DNA of 64,000 nt from Mycolicibacter algericus DSM 45454 (GTDB taxonomy: Bacteria; Actinomycetota; Actinomycetes; Mycobacteriales; Mycobacteriaceae): positions 124,001 through 188,000 of the forward strand of contig NZ_MVHC01000001.1 of the NCBI RefSeq assembly GCF_002086455.1. Direction: 5' to 3'. Positions 27,868-37,638 of the stretch are shown in pieces. Position numbers and translations under genes: made by a program. The notes beneath the pieces are model-generated. The model ran no database searches. It was not told the origin of the DNA and saw only the letters and a list, made by a program, of their open reading frames with translations. The first letter of the stretch is position 1. Every line of letters starts with the position of its first letter.

Positions 27868-30800
27868 ATGGCCGACTTCACCGCGTCGCTGCCACCGGAA
27901 CTGGACAACGTTCCCTCCGCCGAGGGAGCGCTGCCGCCGTGGTCTGACCTCGTCGGCCGGCCCTATGCACTGCCCATCGACATCCTCGGTGAGCTCCACG
28001 GGCCGCTGTTCTACGCCGACTTCAGTGGGGTGCGAAAGCTGTACGCGTGCTCACGGGAGCTGGTCGAAGAACTGTGCGACGAGAACCGGTTCGCCAAGAA
28101 CCCGATGCGACCTTTGGAGCGGGTCCGCCAACTCGCCGGCGACGGCCTGTTCACCGCGTACCACGGCGAACCGAATTGGCAGAAAGCCCACGACGTCCTG
28201 ATGCCCGGCTTCAGCTATGCCGGGCTGCGCAACTACCACGGCGCCATGCTCGACATCGGCACCCAGCTGATCGACCGCTGGGATGCCTGTGTCGGGCATC
28301 GGCCGGCGGACGCGTCGACCGACCTGCAGAAGCTCGCGATGGACACCGTCGCCCTTGCCGGCTTCGGGGCACGATTCGACTCGTTCAGCCACAAGGGACT
28401 TGCCCCCATCCCGCAGAGTTTCACCGCCGCCTTGTCCAAGCTCGCAGAGACCGACGGCGCCGCCGACCTCGACCACGAACTGGAGCATCTGCATCGCAGC
28501 TTCGACGAGCTGATCGAGCAACACCGAGCCACTGCCACACCCGAACTCGACGATCTGCTCTACGTCATGCTCGAGCACGACTCCGACGGCGGGCCACTGC
28601 TGAGTACGGACAACATCCGCAACCAGATCATGACCTTTCTCATCGCCGGCCAGCTGACCACTTCGGAACTGATGCCCACCGCGCTCTACAACCTGCTGCA
28701 TCACCCGGCAGTGCTGTCTCGTGCCGTAGCCGAAGTCGATGCCGTGTTCGGGGTGGACGATGACTACCTGCCAACCTACGACGACATCGGAAAGCTCGAA
28801 TATCTGCGGCAGGTGATCAACGAAACACTGCGACTGTCCCCACCGGTGGTCGGCTTCGACCGAACGGCTTTGGCGGACAACATTATCGGTGGGAAATACC
28901 CGATTAAACAGGGCGAGGCCGTCAGCGTGCTGACGGGTGCGCTTCATCGTCAGCCCGAATGGGGTGACAACGTCGAACTGTTCGATCCGGACAGGTTTGA
29001 TGCCGCCCGATCCGCCGGCAGGCCCGGCGCGGTGTTCAAACCCTTCGGCACCGGAGCACGATCCTGCATCGGACGCCAGTTCGCCCTACACGAGGCCACC
29101 ATGACGATCGCCCGGTTGATCCACCGGTATCGCCTGATCGACTCGCAACACTATGCGCTGCAGTTCGACAGCGAGCGCAGCCGGCGCCCGATGGACTTCC
29201 ACCTCGACCTGATCCGGCGAACATTCGAAGACCGCCGCGGCGCAGCAGCCTCGGTCACCCCGACACCCGAGCGGAGCACGTCGGGGGCCAGCTCCGCGGT
29301 CAAAACCGGCACCACGTTAGCCGTGCTGCACGGCTCGAACCTCGGAACCTGCCGCGCATTGGCCAAGCAGCTTGCCGAAGAGGCCACCAACCTTGGCTGC
29401 ATCGCCACGGTCGCACCCCTGGACAACTTCGCCGGAACCCTGCCGAAAACCGATGCGATCGTCATCGTCGCCTCGTCCTACAACGGTCAGCCCACCGACG
29501 ACGCACGCGCCTTCCTGGCCTGGCTGCTCGGTGCCGACGCCGCACTCGACAGCGCCCCGTACTTCGCGGTCCTCGGTGTCGGAGACCGCAACTGGGCCGA
29601 CACCTACCAGGCGGTACCCAAGCGCATCGATGAACGCCTGGCCGAACTGGGCGCCCAGCCCCTGATCCCGCTGACCTCAGCCGATACCTCAGGCGACCTC
29701 ATTGGCACGGTCGACGAGTTCTCTGCGGCGTTGCACGACGCGCTGTGCGAACACTTCGGCGATCCGGACGCAACGCCAATCACCGACACCGACGAACCGC
29801 TCTACGACATGCATCCCATCATCGGCCCGGTCACCGCGGCGCTCGACGCCCGCTTCGCCGTGACACCGATGACCGTCCTGGATAACACCGCACTGGTGGG
29901 CGACGACGCGATCCTGGGAGGAGCCAAACATTTTGTCCGCGTTGTCCTTCCCGAGGGCGTCGAGTACCAGACGGGTGATCACCTGACAGTCCTGGCGGAC
30001 AATCCGCCAGATCTCGTCGCCACGGTGCTCAAGCTTCTGGGCATCGAAGCCGAACGGCGACTGTCGATCAATCCTCGGCGCACTTCGCGGCGGTTGATCG
30101 CACTCGATCGGGAGGTGAGCGCGCGCGAATTGCTCACCCACTTCGTGGAGCTGCGAAAGCCGGTTACGCCGAGCCAGTTGAGGCGTCTGGCCGCATCCAA
30201 CCCGTGTCCACCGGAGCGTGAACGCCTCGAGCAGCTCGCCGCCTCGGCCGATCCCTGCCCGCTGAGTCCATTCGAGTGCCTGGTGGAGTTTCCAGCGTGC
30301 GAACTGACGGGCGCCGAGCTGCTCGAGCTGCTTGAGCCGATGACACCGCGCCACTACTCCATCGCGTCGTCCTCCCGCCTGACACCGGGGCTGGTCGGGC
30401 TGGTGGTCAGCGTGCTCGATGCGCCGGCCCGGTCCGGCCATGGACTGTTCCAGGGCGTGGCCTCCAATCATTTGGCGGCCGCTTCCCCTGGTGCACAGAT
30501 TCGGGCACGGGTCGACCCGGCCCGCCAGGCGTTCCGTGCTGGTGCCGACCCTGCGAAGAATGTGATCCTGGTCAGCGCCGGTACCGGTGTTGCCCCGTTC
30601 CGCGGCTTCCTCGGCGATCGCCTGGCGGCCAAACAGCAAGGGGCGCCCTATGCGCCGGCCCTGTGTTTCTTCGGCGTCCGAAATCCAGACGTGGACTACA
30701 TCTTCCGCGAGCAGTTCGAGGCCGCCGAAGCGGCGGGGGTCGTCCGGATGCGCCCCGCCTTCTCCCGCGCACCGCAGGACGATGTGCGCTACGTGCAGGA

Positions 30801-31026
30801 CCGGATCGCCGCCGACGCCGACGAGGTTTGGGAGCTGCTCGGCGACCCCGCCAAGCACACCCACGTCTACGTGTGTGGTGACGGCGCCCACATGGCGCCG
30901 GCGGTACGGCAGGCCTTCATTGACATTTACCGCGTGCGTACCGGCGGCGACGAGAGCCAAGCCCGCGACTGGCTTATCGGCCTGGTGGAGTCCGACCGCT
31001 ACGTCGAGGATGTGTGGGCTGGGTGA
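27868..31026 (+). CDS. Self-sufficient cytochrome P450-reductase fusion, CYP102 type
   Basis: Fatty-acid-hydroxylase-like fusion of 1052 residues. Heme domain 1-460: AGDGLFTAYHGEPNWQKAHDV near 90, K-helix ETLR at 319-322, heme loop FGTGARSC with ligand Cys400. FMN domain about 475-630 (LHGSNLGTCRALAKQL, ASSYNGQPTDDA), then FAD and NADPH domains (RHYSIASSS near 830, SAGTGVAPFRGF, CGDGAHMAP) and a C-terminus DVWAG identical to that of P450 BM3. The I-helix reads AGQLTT at 260-265: the threonine is kept but the usual acid before it is leucine. ATG 27868 matches the BM3 N-terminus best; an upstream in-frame TTG at 27826 exists. Confidence 0.92.
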   Translation: MADFTASLPPELDNVPSAEGALPPWSDLVGRPYALPIDILGELHGPLFYADFSGVRKLYACSRELVEELCDENRFAKNPMRPLERVRQLAGDGLFTAYHGEPNWQKAHDVLMPGFSYAGLRNYHGAMLDIGTQLIDRWDACVGHRPADASTDLQKLAMDTVALAGFGARFDSFSHKGLAPIPQSFTAALSKLAETDGAADLDHELEHLHRSFDELIEQHRATATPELDDLLYVMLEHDSDGGPLLSTDNIRNQIMTFLIAGQLTTSELMPTALYNLLHHPAVLSRAVAEVDAVFGVDDDYLPTYDDIGKLEYLRQVINETLRLSPPVVGFDRTALADNIIGGKYPIKQGEAVSVLTGALHRQPEWGDNVELFDPDRFDAARSAGRPGAVFKPFGTGARSCIGRQFALHEATMTIARLIHRYRLIDSQHYALQFDSERSRRPMDFHLDLIRRTFEDRRGAAASVTPTPERSTSGASSAVKTGTTLAVLHGSNLGTCRALAKQLAEEATNLGCIATVAPLDNFAGTLPKTDAIVIVASSYNGQPTDDARAFLAWLLGADAALDSAPYFAVLGVGDRNWADTYQAVPKRIDERLAELGAQPLIPLTSADTSGDLIGTVDEFSAALHDALCEHFGDPDATPITDTDEPLYDMHPIIGPVTAALDARFAVTPMTVLDNTALVGDDAILGGAKHFVRVVLPEGVEYQTGDHLTVLADNPPDLVATVLKLLGIEAERRLSINPRRTSRRLIALDREVSARELLTHFVELRKPVTPSQLRRLAASNPCPPERERLEQLAASADPCPLSPFECLVEFPACELTGAELLELLEPMTPRHYSIASSSRLTPGLVGLVVSVLDAPARSGHGLFQGVASNHLAAASPGAQIRARVDPARQAFRAGADPAKNVILVSAGTGVAPFRGFLGDRLAAKQQGAPYAPALCFFGVRNPDVDYIFREQFEAAEAAGVVRMRPAFSRAPQDDVRYVQDRIAADADEVWELLGDPAKHTHVYVCGDGAHMAPAVRQAFIDIYRVRTGGDESQARDWLIGLVESDRYVEDVWAG

Positions 31027-31060
31027 GCGTGTGGCCGGACGAGCAACCGACCCATGGCAC

Positions 31061-31098
31061 GAAAGTGGCCCCCGGAATTTTCTCCGGGGGCCACTTTC
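31061..31098. terminator. Strong hairpin between the P450 fusion and tRNA-fMet
   Basis: Perfect 16-base-pair stem (31061-31076 with 31083-31098) and a six-base loop. It lies between two convergent genes, 35 bases after the P450 stop and 6 bases beyond the 3' end of the tRNA. There is no T-run on either strand, as with many mycobacterial terminators, but the stem ends in CTTTC/GAAAG. It probably stops transcription from both sides and may help define the tRNA 3' precursor. Confidence 0.75.
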
Positions 31099-31103
31099 TC
31101 TAG

Positions 31104-31177
31104 TAGCGGGGACAGGATTCGAACCTGCGACCTCTGGGTTATGAGCCCAGCGAGCTACCGAGCTGCTCCACCCCGCG
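31104..31177 (-). tRNA. Initiator tRNA-fMet (CAU)
   Basis: A 74-base cloverleaf on the minus strand: acceptor CGCGGGG, D-arm with AGCTCGGTAGCT, anticodon stem-loop TGGGCTCATAACCCA, T-arm CAGGTTCGAATCCTG and 3' CCCCGCTA. Initiator identity follows from the three G:C pairs next to the anticodon loop and from the unpaired 1-72 position (C against T in the gene). CCA is not encoded. Confidence 0.95.
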
Positions 31178-31189
31178 TCGGTATCTACG

Positions 31190-31219
31190 AGGCTACCGAA
31201 CGCGGGCCCAAGGCGCCAA
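31190..31219 (-). promoter_or_regulatory. Candidate promoter of tRNA-fMet
   Basis: On the minus strand TTGGCG (31214-31219) and TAGCCT (31190-31195) are separated by 18 bases, and the -10 ends 13 bases before the mature tRNA 5' end. That is a sensible distance for a short precursor leader. The rest of the gap to 31360 shows nothing recognisable. Confidence 0.4.
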
Positions 31220-31360
31220 ATCGCCTGGCCTGAACGCTGCTGCTGCATCGCGCCGACCCCCAGTTGGGCCAGGACCAAAGCAGCGAGAGAATCGACGGAT
31301 GCCTGGGATCGCAAATGACTTCAGCCGGCTGCTCACCGCGCAAAAACCGCGGATCTGATC

Positions 31361-32140
31361 ATGTCGTCATCCGCGGTGCAGGACCTGAACTCCGACAGCA
31401 TGCTTTGGCATGTGCTGGCCGACCGGCGTTTCCTGTTCGTGTTGCCCAGGGCGGTAGGTCTGCTGATGCTGCATCCGGGTATCGCCGCCGGCATCACCGA
31501 GCACGCCCTGATGCGCGATCGCATCTGGCTACACAAGAAGCGCACCGTCACCCAGGCGGTCAACTACGCCTACACCGATGTCGACATGAGCCCGCAGATG
31601 CGCTTCGCGCACGAACACGTCAAGGGCCTGGACAGCGTTGGCCAGAAATACCATGCGCTCAGCCCCGATACCTTTCATTTCCAGCACGCGGCGTACGTCG
31701 AGTCTCTCTTCGTCATGGTCAACACCTTCATCCGGCCGCTCGACAAGCGCGAACACGAGCAGCTCTATCAGGAGTGCTGTGCCTGGTACCGCAAATACGG
31801 CATATCAAGCCGGTCGATGCCGCCTAGCTGGCCGGAGTTCGTCGACTACTTCGAGGACTACTGCGCGACAATGTTGTTCGCCGGCCAGCACTTCGAACCG
31901 TTCCGCGAGCAGATTTTCGCCCCCACCGACTGGTGGATGCGTGCGGTCCCCCGCCCGGCCATCCGCGCGCTGCAGCATTCCCGTGCCCGCGAACTCACCG
32001 GAATCACCGTCACACCCGCCGACCGGCGATCGCTAAAGCGGTTCGCCAGGTTGGCCCGCTTGTCCACCCGTACGCCGCGGCACCACTGGAACGCCCGGGC
32101 CCGCGCCGCACTTGGTCCGGACCATCATCGCGGGCGCTGA
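31361..32140 (+). CDS. Oxygenase MpaB/latex-clearing family protein (DUF2236)
   Basis: Protein of 259 residues of the DUF2236 family, which includes heme-dependent latex-clearing protein and the MpaB-type oxygenases. The conserved core is seen as RFAHEHVKGLD near residue 88, FQHAAYVESLFVMVNTFIRPLD near 105-127 (the WxHA block of the family, with F for W) and a late MPPSWPEFVDYFEDY. No membrane helix or signal peptide is apparent. Substrate unknown. It stands alone, convergent with the UPF0182 gene six bases away. Confidence 0.75.
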   Translation: MSSSAVQDLNSDSMLWHVLADRRFLFVLPRAVGLLMLHPGIAAGITEHALMRDRIWLHKKRTVTQAVNYAYTDVDMSPQMRFAHEHVKGLDSVGQKYHALSPDTFHFQHAAYVESLFVMVNTFIRPLDKREHEQLYQECCAWYRKYGISSRSMPPSWPEFVDYFEDYCATMLFAGQHFEPFREQIFAPTDWWMRAVPRPAIRALQHSRARELTGITVTPADRRSLKRFARLARLSTRTPRHHWNARARAALGPDHHRGR

Positions 32141-32146
32141 CGACCG

Positions 32147-35110
32147 CTACTTGGTGCTGTTGAACTTCGCCATCGCATCGTCCAGGCGCTGCAGCGCCGA
32201 TCCGTAGCCCGCGAAGTCGCCGCGGCGCTGGGTCTCGCGCACCGCGGTGATCGCCGCCTCGATCTCTTGCAGCGCAGCGACCTTCGCCGCCGACAGCCCG
32301 GCACTGCCCGCCGGCGGAGGTGGCACCGCCGCGGCGGGCGGAGCGCTCGCCGGCGGCGGCTGCTGCTGGGCCGCGGCGCTGCCGTCGGTGGGCGCGATGT
32401 CGGTCGCCGCTGCACTGGCCCCGGGCCCGAACAGGCCGGTGAGCGCGTCGGAAACCGTTGGCCCGTAACCGATCTTGTCGTTGTACATCATCGCCACCCG
32501 GATCAACCGCGGGTACGACGACGCGGCGTCGCTGGAACCCGGCGAGGCATAGACCGGTTCGACGTAGAGCAGCCCGCCCTGGGCCACCGGCAGGGTCAGC
32601 AGGTTGCCCCACCGGATGCGGTTCTGGTTGTCGCGCCCGATCACCCCGAGGTCCTGGCTGACCGCGGTGTCGGTAGTGATCGCGTTATTGGCCAGCTTGG
32701 GGCCGTTGACCTGACCCGGGATGGTCAGCACGGTGATCTTGCCGTAGGTGTCCGGGTCCGAACTGGCGCTGATGTAGGCGGCCAGATAGTCGCGCTTGAA
32801 CCGGTTCATCGCGCTGGTCAGCTGATAGGACGCCGAACCGTCTTCCTTGACAAGGTTTTTCGCGACGATGTAGTACGGCGGCTGGAAGCTGCTGGCGGTC
32901 GGGTTGGGGTCCAGCGGCACGTCCCAGAAGTCCGAGGTGGAGAAGAACGTGATCGGGTCGTTGACGTGGTACTTGGCCAGCAACATCCGCTGCACCTTGA
33001 ACAGATCCTCGGGATAGCGCAGGTGCTCGGCAAGCTCAGGTGAGATCTCCGACTTGGGTTTGACCGTCCCGGGGAACACCCGCATCCACGCCTTGAGCAC
33101 CGGGTCGGCCTCATCCTGGGCGTACAGGCTCACCGTTCCGTCGTAGGCGTCGACGGTGGCCTTCACCGAGTTGCGGATGTAGGACACCCGCCGGTCGGGC
33201 AGCAGCCGGTTGAACTCCACCTCTTTGGAGTCCATGGTTGCCGACGACAACGAGGTCAGCTGCGAGTACGGGTAGTTGTCCAAGGTGGTGTAGCCGTCGA
33301 TGATCCACACCAGGCGCTTGTTCACGATTGCCGGATACACCGTGGAATCGGTGGTCAGCCACGGCGCCACCGCCTGCACCCGGCCGGCCGGGTCACGGTT
33401 GAACAAGATCTTGCTGTCCGAGCCGATCACGTTGGAGAACAAGAAGTTGCGTTCGGCGAATTTCGCGGCGAACACACCGCGGGTCAGCCAGTTTCCAATG
33501 TTGACCCCGCCGGCACCGGTGTAGGTGTAGTTCTTCGTCTCGACGTTCGTCTCGTAGTCGTATTCACGGTCGGGGCCGTTGCGGCCCACGATGGCGTAGT
33601 CGGCGACGGTGTCGGCGATCACGGGCCCGTAGTACACCCGCGGCTGGTCGAGGCGGGCCGGCCCCTGGGAGACCACGCTGCCGTTGGCGCCGACCACGTT
33701 CGCCAAGAACTCGGGGTAGCCGCCGTTCTGGTTGGGGTCGTTGGCGATTCCGCGCACGGTGTTGGCCGGCGAAGCGATGAACCCGTTGCCGTGGGTGTAG
33801 ACGGTGTGCCGGTTGATCCAGTCGCGCTGGTTGTCGATCAGCCGATCGGGGTTGAGCTCGCGGGCGGCGACCACGTAGTCGCGCAACTCGCCGTCGCTGT
33901 CGCGATAGCGGTCGATGGTGAGCTGGTCGGGGAAGAAGTAGAAGTTCTTGCCCTGCTGGAACTGGGTGAAGGCGGGACTGACGATGGTCGGGTCCAGCAA
34001 CCGGATGTTGGAGGTGGTGGCGGCATCGGCGCCGACCTGCGCGGCCGTCGCACGCGCGTCGCCGCTGTAGTTGCGGTAGGTGACCACATCCTCGGTCAGC
34101 CCGTAGGCGTGCCGGGTAGCGGCGATCGACCGGGAGATGTACTCGCTCTCCTTCTGCGCCGCGTTGGGCTTGACGCTGAACTGTTCCACGAGCAACGGCC
34201 AGCCCGCACCGATGACCACCGACGACAGCAGCAGCAGCACCAGACCGATCGCCGGAATCTGCAAGTCGCGCAGCACGATCGCCGAGAACACCGCGATCGC
34301 ACAGATCAGCGCGATCGCCAGCAGGATCATCTTGGCGGGCAGCACCGCATTGATGTCGGTGTAGCCGGCGCCGGTGAACGGCTTGCCGGTGCGGGTATGA
34401 CTGAGCAACTCGTAGCGGTCCAGCCAGTAGGCGGCGGCCTTGAGCAACACCAGGGTGCCGATCAGGCTGACGACCTGAATGCGCGCCGGCCGGCTCAGCG
34501 CCCCGGCACGACCGGACAACCGGATGCCACCGAAGATGTAGTGCGTCGTCAGGTTCGCGATGGCGGCGAGGAAGAACGTCACCAGCAGCAGCCCGATGAT
34601 CAGCCGGTAGAACGGCAGGTCGAAAGCGTAGAAGCCGAGATCCTTGCCGAACTGCGGATCGGCGATCCCGAAGTCACCGCCATGCAGGAACAACTGGATA
34701 CGCACCCAGTAACTCTGGGCGACGATCCCGGCCAGCAGACCGATCCCCGTCGGTATGCCGAACGCGACCAGTCGCAGCCGCGACAACACCGCGGTGCGAT
34801 AACGCGCCACCGGGTCGTTGGCGCCGTTGCTGGGCACGAACACCGGCCGGACCCGGAAGGCCATCGCCAGGGCGGCGAACACGATCCCGCCGACGACGAG
34901 GCCGACCACCACGAAGGCGATCAGCCGGGTCAGCAAGGTGGTGACGAAAACGGACCGATAGCCCAGTTCCCCGAACCAGAGCCAGTCGACGTAGCCGTCG
35001 ATCAGCCGCGGCCCGACCAGCAGCAACACGATGACGGCGAGCGCACTCCCGATCATGATCCGGCTGCGCGGGGTCAACTTCGGCATTCTCGCGGTGGGCT
35101 GCATCCCCAC
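32147..35110 (-). CDS. UPF0182 family membrane protein (Rv3193c-like)
   Basis: Large membrane protein of 987 residues. The first 320 residues contain seven hydrophobic helices, starting after the basic [10 protein letters not shown]; the remainder is a long extracytoplasmic or peripheral domain. The tail (residues 880-950) is Ala/Pro/Gln rich, followed by a short coiled coil. Blocks such as [18 protein letters not shown] and [11 protein letters not shown] are nearly invariant in mycobacteria. Function unknown; M. tuberculosis Rv3193c is the orthologue. Start is GTG 35110 or the ATG two codons later. It is downstream of the PDZ protease gene on the same strand. Confidence 0.9.
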   Translation of the reverse strand: MGMQPTARMPKLTPRSRIMIGSALAVIVLLLVGPRLIDGYVDWLWFGELGYRSVFVTTLLTRLIAFVVVGLVVGGIVFAALAMAFRVRPVFVPSNGANDPVARYRTAVLSRLRLVAFGIPTGIGLLAGIVAQSYWVRIQLFLHGGDFGIADPQFGKDLGFYAFDLPFYRLIIGLLLVTFFLAAIANLTTHYIFGGIRLSGRAGALSRPARIQVVSLIGTLVLLKAAAYWLDRYELLSHTRTGKPFTGAGYTDINAVLPAKMILLAIALICAIAVFSAIVLRDLQIPAIGLVLLLLSSVVIGAGWPLLVEQFSVKPNAAQKESEYISRSIAATRHAYGLTEDVVTYRNYSGDARATAAQVGADAATTSNIRLLDPTIVSPAFTQFQQGKNFYFFPDQLTIDRYRDSDGELRDYVVAARELNPDRLIDNQRDWINRHTVYTHGNGFIASPANTVRGIANDPNQNGGYPEFLANVVGANGSVVSQGPARLDQPRVYYGPVIADTVADYAIVGRNGPDREYDYETNVETKNYTYTGAGGVNIGNWLTRGVFAAKFAERNFLFSNVIGSDSKILFNRDPAGRVQAVAPWLTTDSTVYPAIVNKRLVWIIDGYTTLDNYPYSQLTSLSSATMDSKEVEFNRLLPDRRVSYIRNSVKATVDAYDGTVSLYAQDEADPVLKAWMRVFPGTVKPKSEISPELAEHLRYPEDLFKVQRMLLAKYHVNDPITFFSTSDFWDVPLDPNPTASSFQPPYYIVAKNLVKEDGSASYQLTSAMNRFKRDYLAAYISASSDPDTYGKITVLTIPGQVNGPKLANNAITTDTAVSQDLGVIGRDNQNRIRWGNLLTLPVAQGGLLYVEPVYASPGSSDAASSYPRLIRVAMMYNDKIGYGPTVSDALTGLFGPGASAAATDIAPTDGSAAAQQQPPPASAPPAAAVPPPPAGSAGLSAAKVAALQEIEAAITAVRETQRRGDFAGYGSALQRLDDAMAKFNSTK

Positions 35111-35165
35111 GTGCCACGCTCCCTAGCTCGGTTGTCCTGACGGCCCCACTGTAGCCAACCTGGCC

Positions 35166-36185
35166 TCAGCAAGACGGCGGCTGACCTCCACCGGTGAGAG
35201 TGCGCAACGCGTCCACGGCCTGGGCGAGGCTGTCGACCTTGATCAGCTGCAACCCGTTGGGGTCCGAGCGGGCCTCGTAGCAGTTCTCGGCCGGGACCAG
35301 AAACACCGTCGCGCCGGCCTCGCGGGCCGCGATCATCTTGTGGGTGATCCCCCCGATCGAGTCGACCTGACCGTTGGGCTTGATGACCCCGGTACCGGCG
35401 ATGAAGTTCTGTCCGGCCAGCGTGCCGGTGCTGAGCTTGTCGACAACGGCCAGCGAGAACATCAGCCCCGCCGACGGGCCGCCGATATTGGCGAGGTTGA
35501 ACTCGACGGTGAACGGGGCCCATGGCGCGTCGAGCACTGACACACCGAGGAATCCGTTGGGCCGGTCTTTGTTCTCTCCGAGCGTAATCCGCGCCGTGCC
35601 GGGGGCGGCGTTCTTGCGCCGGTAGTCGATGGCCACCGTCTCGCCCGGCTTGGTGGCAGACAACCGCTTGGTGAACTGCTCGACGGTGTAGACGGGTTCC
35701 CCGTCGACGGCGTCCACCGCGTCACCACGCTGCAGCGCGCCGGCCGACGGCCCGGGGTCGTGGACCTCGGCAAGGGTGACCGCGCTCGGGTAGCGCAGGT
35801 AGCCGAGGGCGGCGTATTCGGCGCTCTGCTCGGAGGTACGGAACTCGGCGTCGTTGTCCTCGTCGACCTCCTCGCGGGACTTGCCGGGCGGATAGACCAG
35901 GTCACGCGGCATGAGCTGTTCACGCCCGGACAGCCACAGGGCCAGCGCCTCACCCAGCGTCAGCCCGTCGCGCTGGGACACCGTGGTCATGTTCAAATGC
36001 CCCGACGTGGTCCGCGTCGGGGTGCCCTGGATGTCGACCACCTGCTTGCCGTCGACCATCCCGAGGGTGTCGAAGGTGGGGCCCGGCCCCAGCGACACGA
36101 AGGGCACGGTCACCGCCGTCAGCAGTACGCCGAACACGACCACCGGCAGCAGGGCCGCCAGCAGCGTCAGAATCCGCCTGTTCAC
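35166..36185 (-). CDS. Lon-like PDZ-domain serine protease (YlbL family, Rv3194c-like)
   Basis: Membrane-anchored protein of 339 residues: one N-terminal helix (ILTLLAALLPVVVFGVLLTAV), a PDZ domain at about 120-205 (VHDPGPSAGALQRGDAVDAVDGEPV) and an S16 Lon-type proteolytic domain. The catalytic serine is in GGPSAGLMFSLAV near residue 240 and the lysine in GGITHKMIAAREAGATVFLVP near 290. The GTG at 36185 reproduces the Mtb Rv3194c N-terminus VNRRILTL; the frame is open a further 16 codons without a better start. It acts at the outer face of the membrane on unknown substrates. Confidence 0.88.
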   Translation of the reverse strand: MNRRILTLLAALLPVVVFGVLLTAVTVPFVSLGPGPTFDTLGMVDGKQVVDIQGTPTRTTSGHLNMTTVSQRDGLTLGEALALWLSGREQLMPRDLVYPPGKSREEVDEDNDAEFRTSEQSAEYAALGYLRYPSAVTLAEVHDPGPSAGALQRGDAVDAVDGEPVYTVEQFTKRLSATKPGETVAIDYRRKNAAPGTARITLGENKDRPNGFLGVSVLDAPWAPFTVEFNLANIGGPSAGLMFSLAVVDKLSTGTLAGQNFIAGTGVIKPNGQVDSIGGITHKMIAAREAGATVFLVPAENCYEARSDPNGLQLIKVDSLAQAVDALRTLTGGGQPPSC

Positions 36186-36286
36186 CCCGGGTATGGTAAA
36201 CGGCCCGTATCCAGCTGACCTCGGGCCGCACATCGGAGTGCCGCGTGTCGCACCGTGGCCGGACGCCGGTCGGTACGGTTGTGTCT

Positions 36287-37630
36287 ATGGCTGATCTGCC
36301 CTTCGGTTTCTCTTCCGGGGACGACCCCGACCGCGAGCGGCCCGGGGGACGAGATCCCGGTCCGAGCGACTGGGGAATGGGCGCCGGTTTCAACATCGCC
36401 GATCTGGGGCAGATCTTCACCCAGCTCGGCCAGATGTTCAGCGGCGCCGTGTCCACCAGCGGTCGGCCGTCCGGACCGGTCAATTACGACCTGGCCCGCC
36501 AAGTCGCCGCCCGCTCGATCGGTTCGGTCGCGCCCGTGACGGCCTCGACCACCACCGCGATCGGTGACGCGGTGCACCTGGCCGAGACCTGGCTCAACGG
36601 CGCGACGTCGTTGCCGGCCGGCACCACCGGCTCGGCCGCCTGGACGCCCGTGGACTGGGTGGAGCACACCATGGCGACCTGGCAGCGCCTGTGCGACCCG
36701 ATGGCCGAGCAGGTCTCATCGGTGTGGGCCTCGGCGCTGCCCGAGGAGGCCAAGAGCATGGCCGGCCCGCTGCTGTCGGTGATGTCGCAGATGGGCGGGC
36801 TGGCGTTCGGGTCACAGTTGGGCCAGGCACTGGGCCGGTTGTCCGGAGAGGTGCTGACCTCGACCGATATCGGATTGCCGTTGGGCCCCAAAGGCGTGGC
36901 TGCGCTGCTGCCCGGGGCGATCGAGGAACTGGCCGGCGGACTCGAACAGCCGCGCAGTGAGATCGTCACGTTTTTGGCCGCCCGTGAGGCCGCCCACCAC
37001 CGGTTGTTCACCCACGTCCCGTGGCTGGCCAACCAGCTGCTCAGCGCGGTGGAGGCCTACGCCCGCGGCATGAAGATCGACATCCGGGGAATCGAGGAGC
37101 TGGCGCAGGGGTTCGACCCGGCGGCGATGTCCGACCCGTCGGCGATGGCCGACCTGCTCAACCAGGGGGTGTTCGAGCCCAAGTCGACACCGGAGCAACT
37201 GGCGGCCCTGGAGCGGTTGGAGACGCTGCTGGCCCTGATCGAGGGTTGGGTGCGCACGGTGGTGACGGCGGCGCTGGGCGAACGGATTCCGGGCACTGCG
37301 GCGCTGTCGGAGATGCTGCGCCGGCGCCGCGCCACCGGCGGTCCGGCCGAACAGACCTTCGCGACCCTGGTCGGCCTGGAATTGCGCCCCCGCAAGCTGA
37401 GCGAGGCCGCGGTGCTGTGGGAGCGGTTAACCGTGGCTGTCGGGGTCGACGCCCGCGACCAGGTGTGGCAGCACCCCGATCTGCTGCCCGAGGCCGCCGA
37501 TCTCGACGACCCGGCCGCGTTCATCGACCGGATCATCGGGGGAGACACCAGCGGCATCGACTCCGCGATCGACCAGGCCATCGCCGAGTTCCAGCGCGAC
37601 GCCGACGCGAGCGGCGACACCGACGACTGA
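36287..37630 (+). CDS. DUF2342 zincin-like protein (Rv3195-like)
   Basis: Soluble protein of 447 residues of the actinobacterial DUF2342/TIGR03624 family, annotated as zinc-dependent metalloproteases. The segment AREAAHHRLFTHVPWLANQLLSAVEAYARG near residue 230 is the supposed metal-binding helix; no classical HExxH is present, so activity is uncertain. The first 60 residues are Gly/Asp rich. ATG 36287 is preferred over the open frame to 36245. It is divergent from the PDZ protease gene across about 100 bases. Confidence 0.82.
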   Translation: MADLPFGFSSGDDPDRERPGGRDPGPSDWGMGAGFNIADLGQIFTQLGQMFSGAVSTSGRPSGPVNYDLARQVAARSIGSVAPVTASTTTAIGDAVHLAETWLNGATSLPAGTTGSAAWTPVDWVEHTMATWQRLCDPMAEQVSSVWASALPEEAKSMAGPLLSVMSQMGGLAFGSQLGQALGRLSGEVLTSTDIGLPLGPKGVAALLPGAIEELAGGLEQPRSEIVTFLAAREAAHHRLFTHVPWLANQLLSAVEAYARGMKIDIRGIEELAQGFDPAAMSDPSAMADLLNQGVFEPKSTPEQLAALERLETLLALIEGWVRTVVTAALGERIPGTAALSEMLRRRRATGGPAEQTFATLVGLELRPRKLSEAAVLWERLTVAVGVDARDQVWQHPDLLPEAADLDDPAAFIDRIIGGDTSGIDSAIDQAIAEFQRDADASGDTDD

Positions 37631-37638
37631 CCCCGGGG

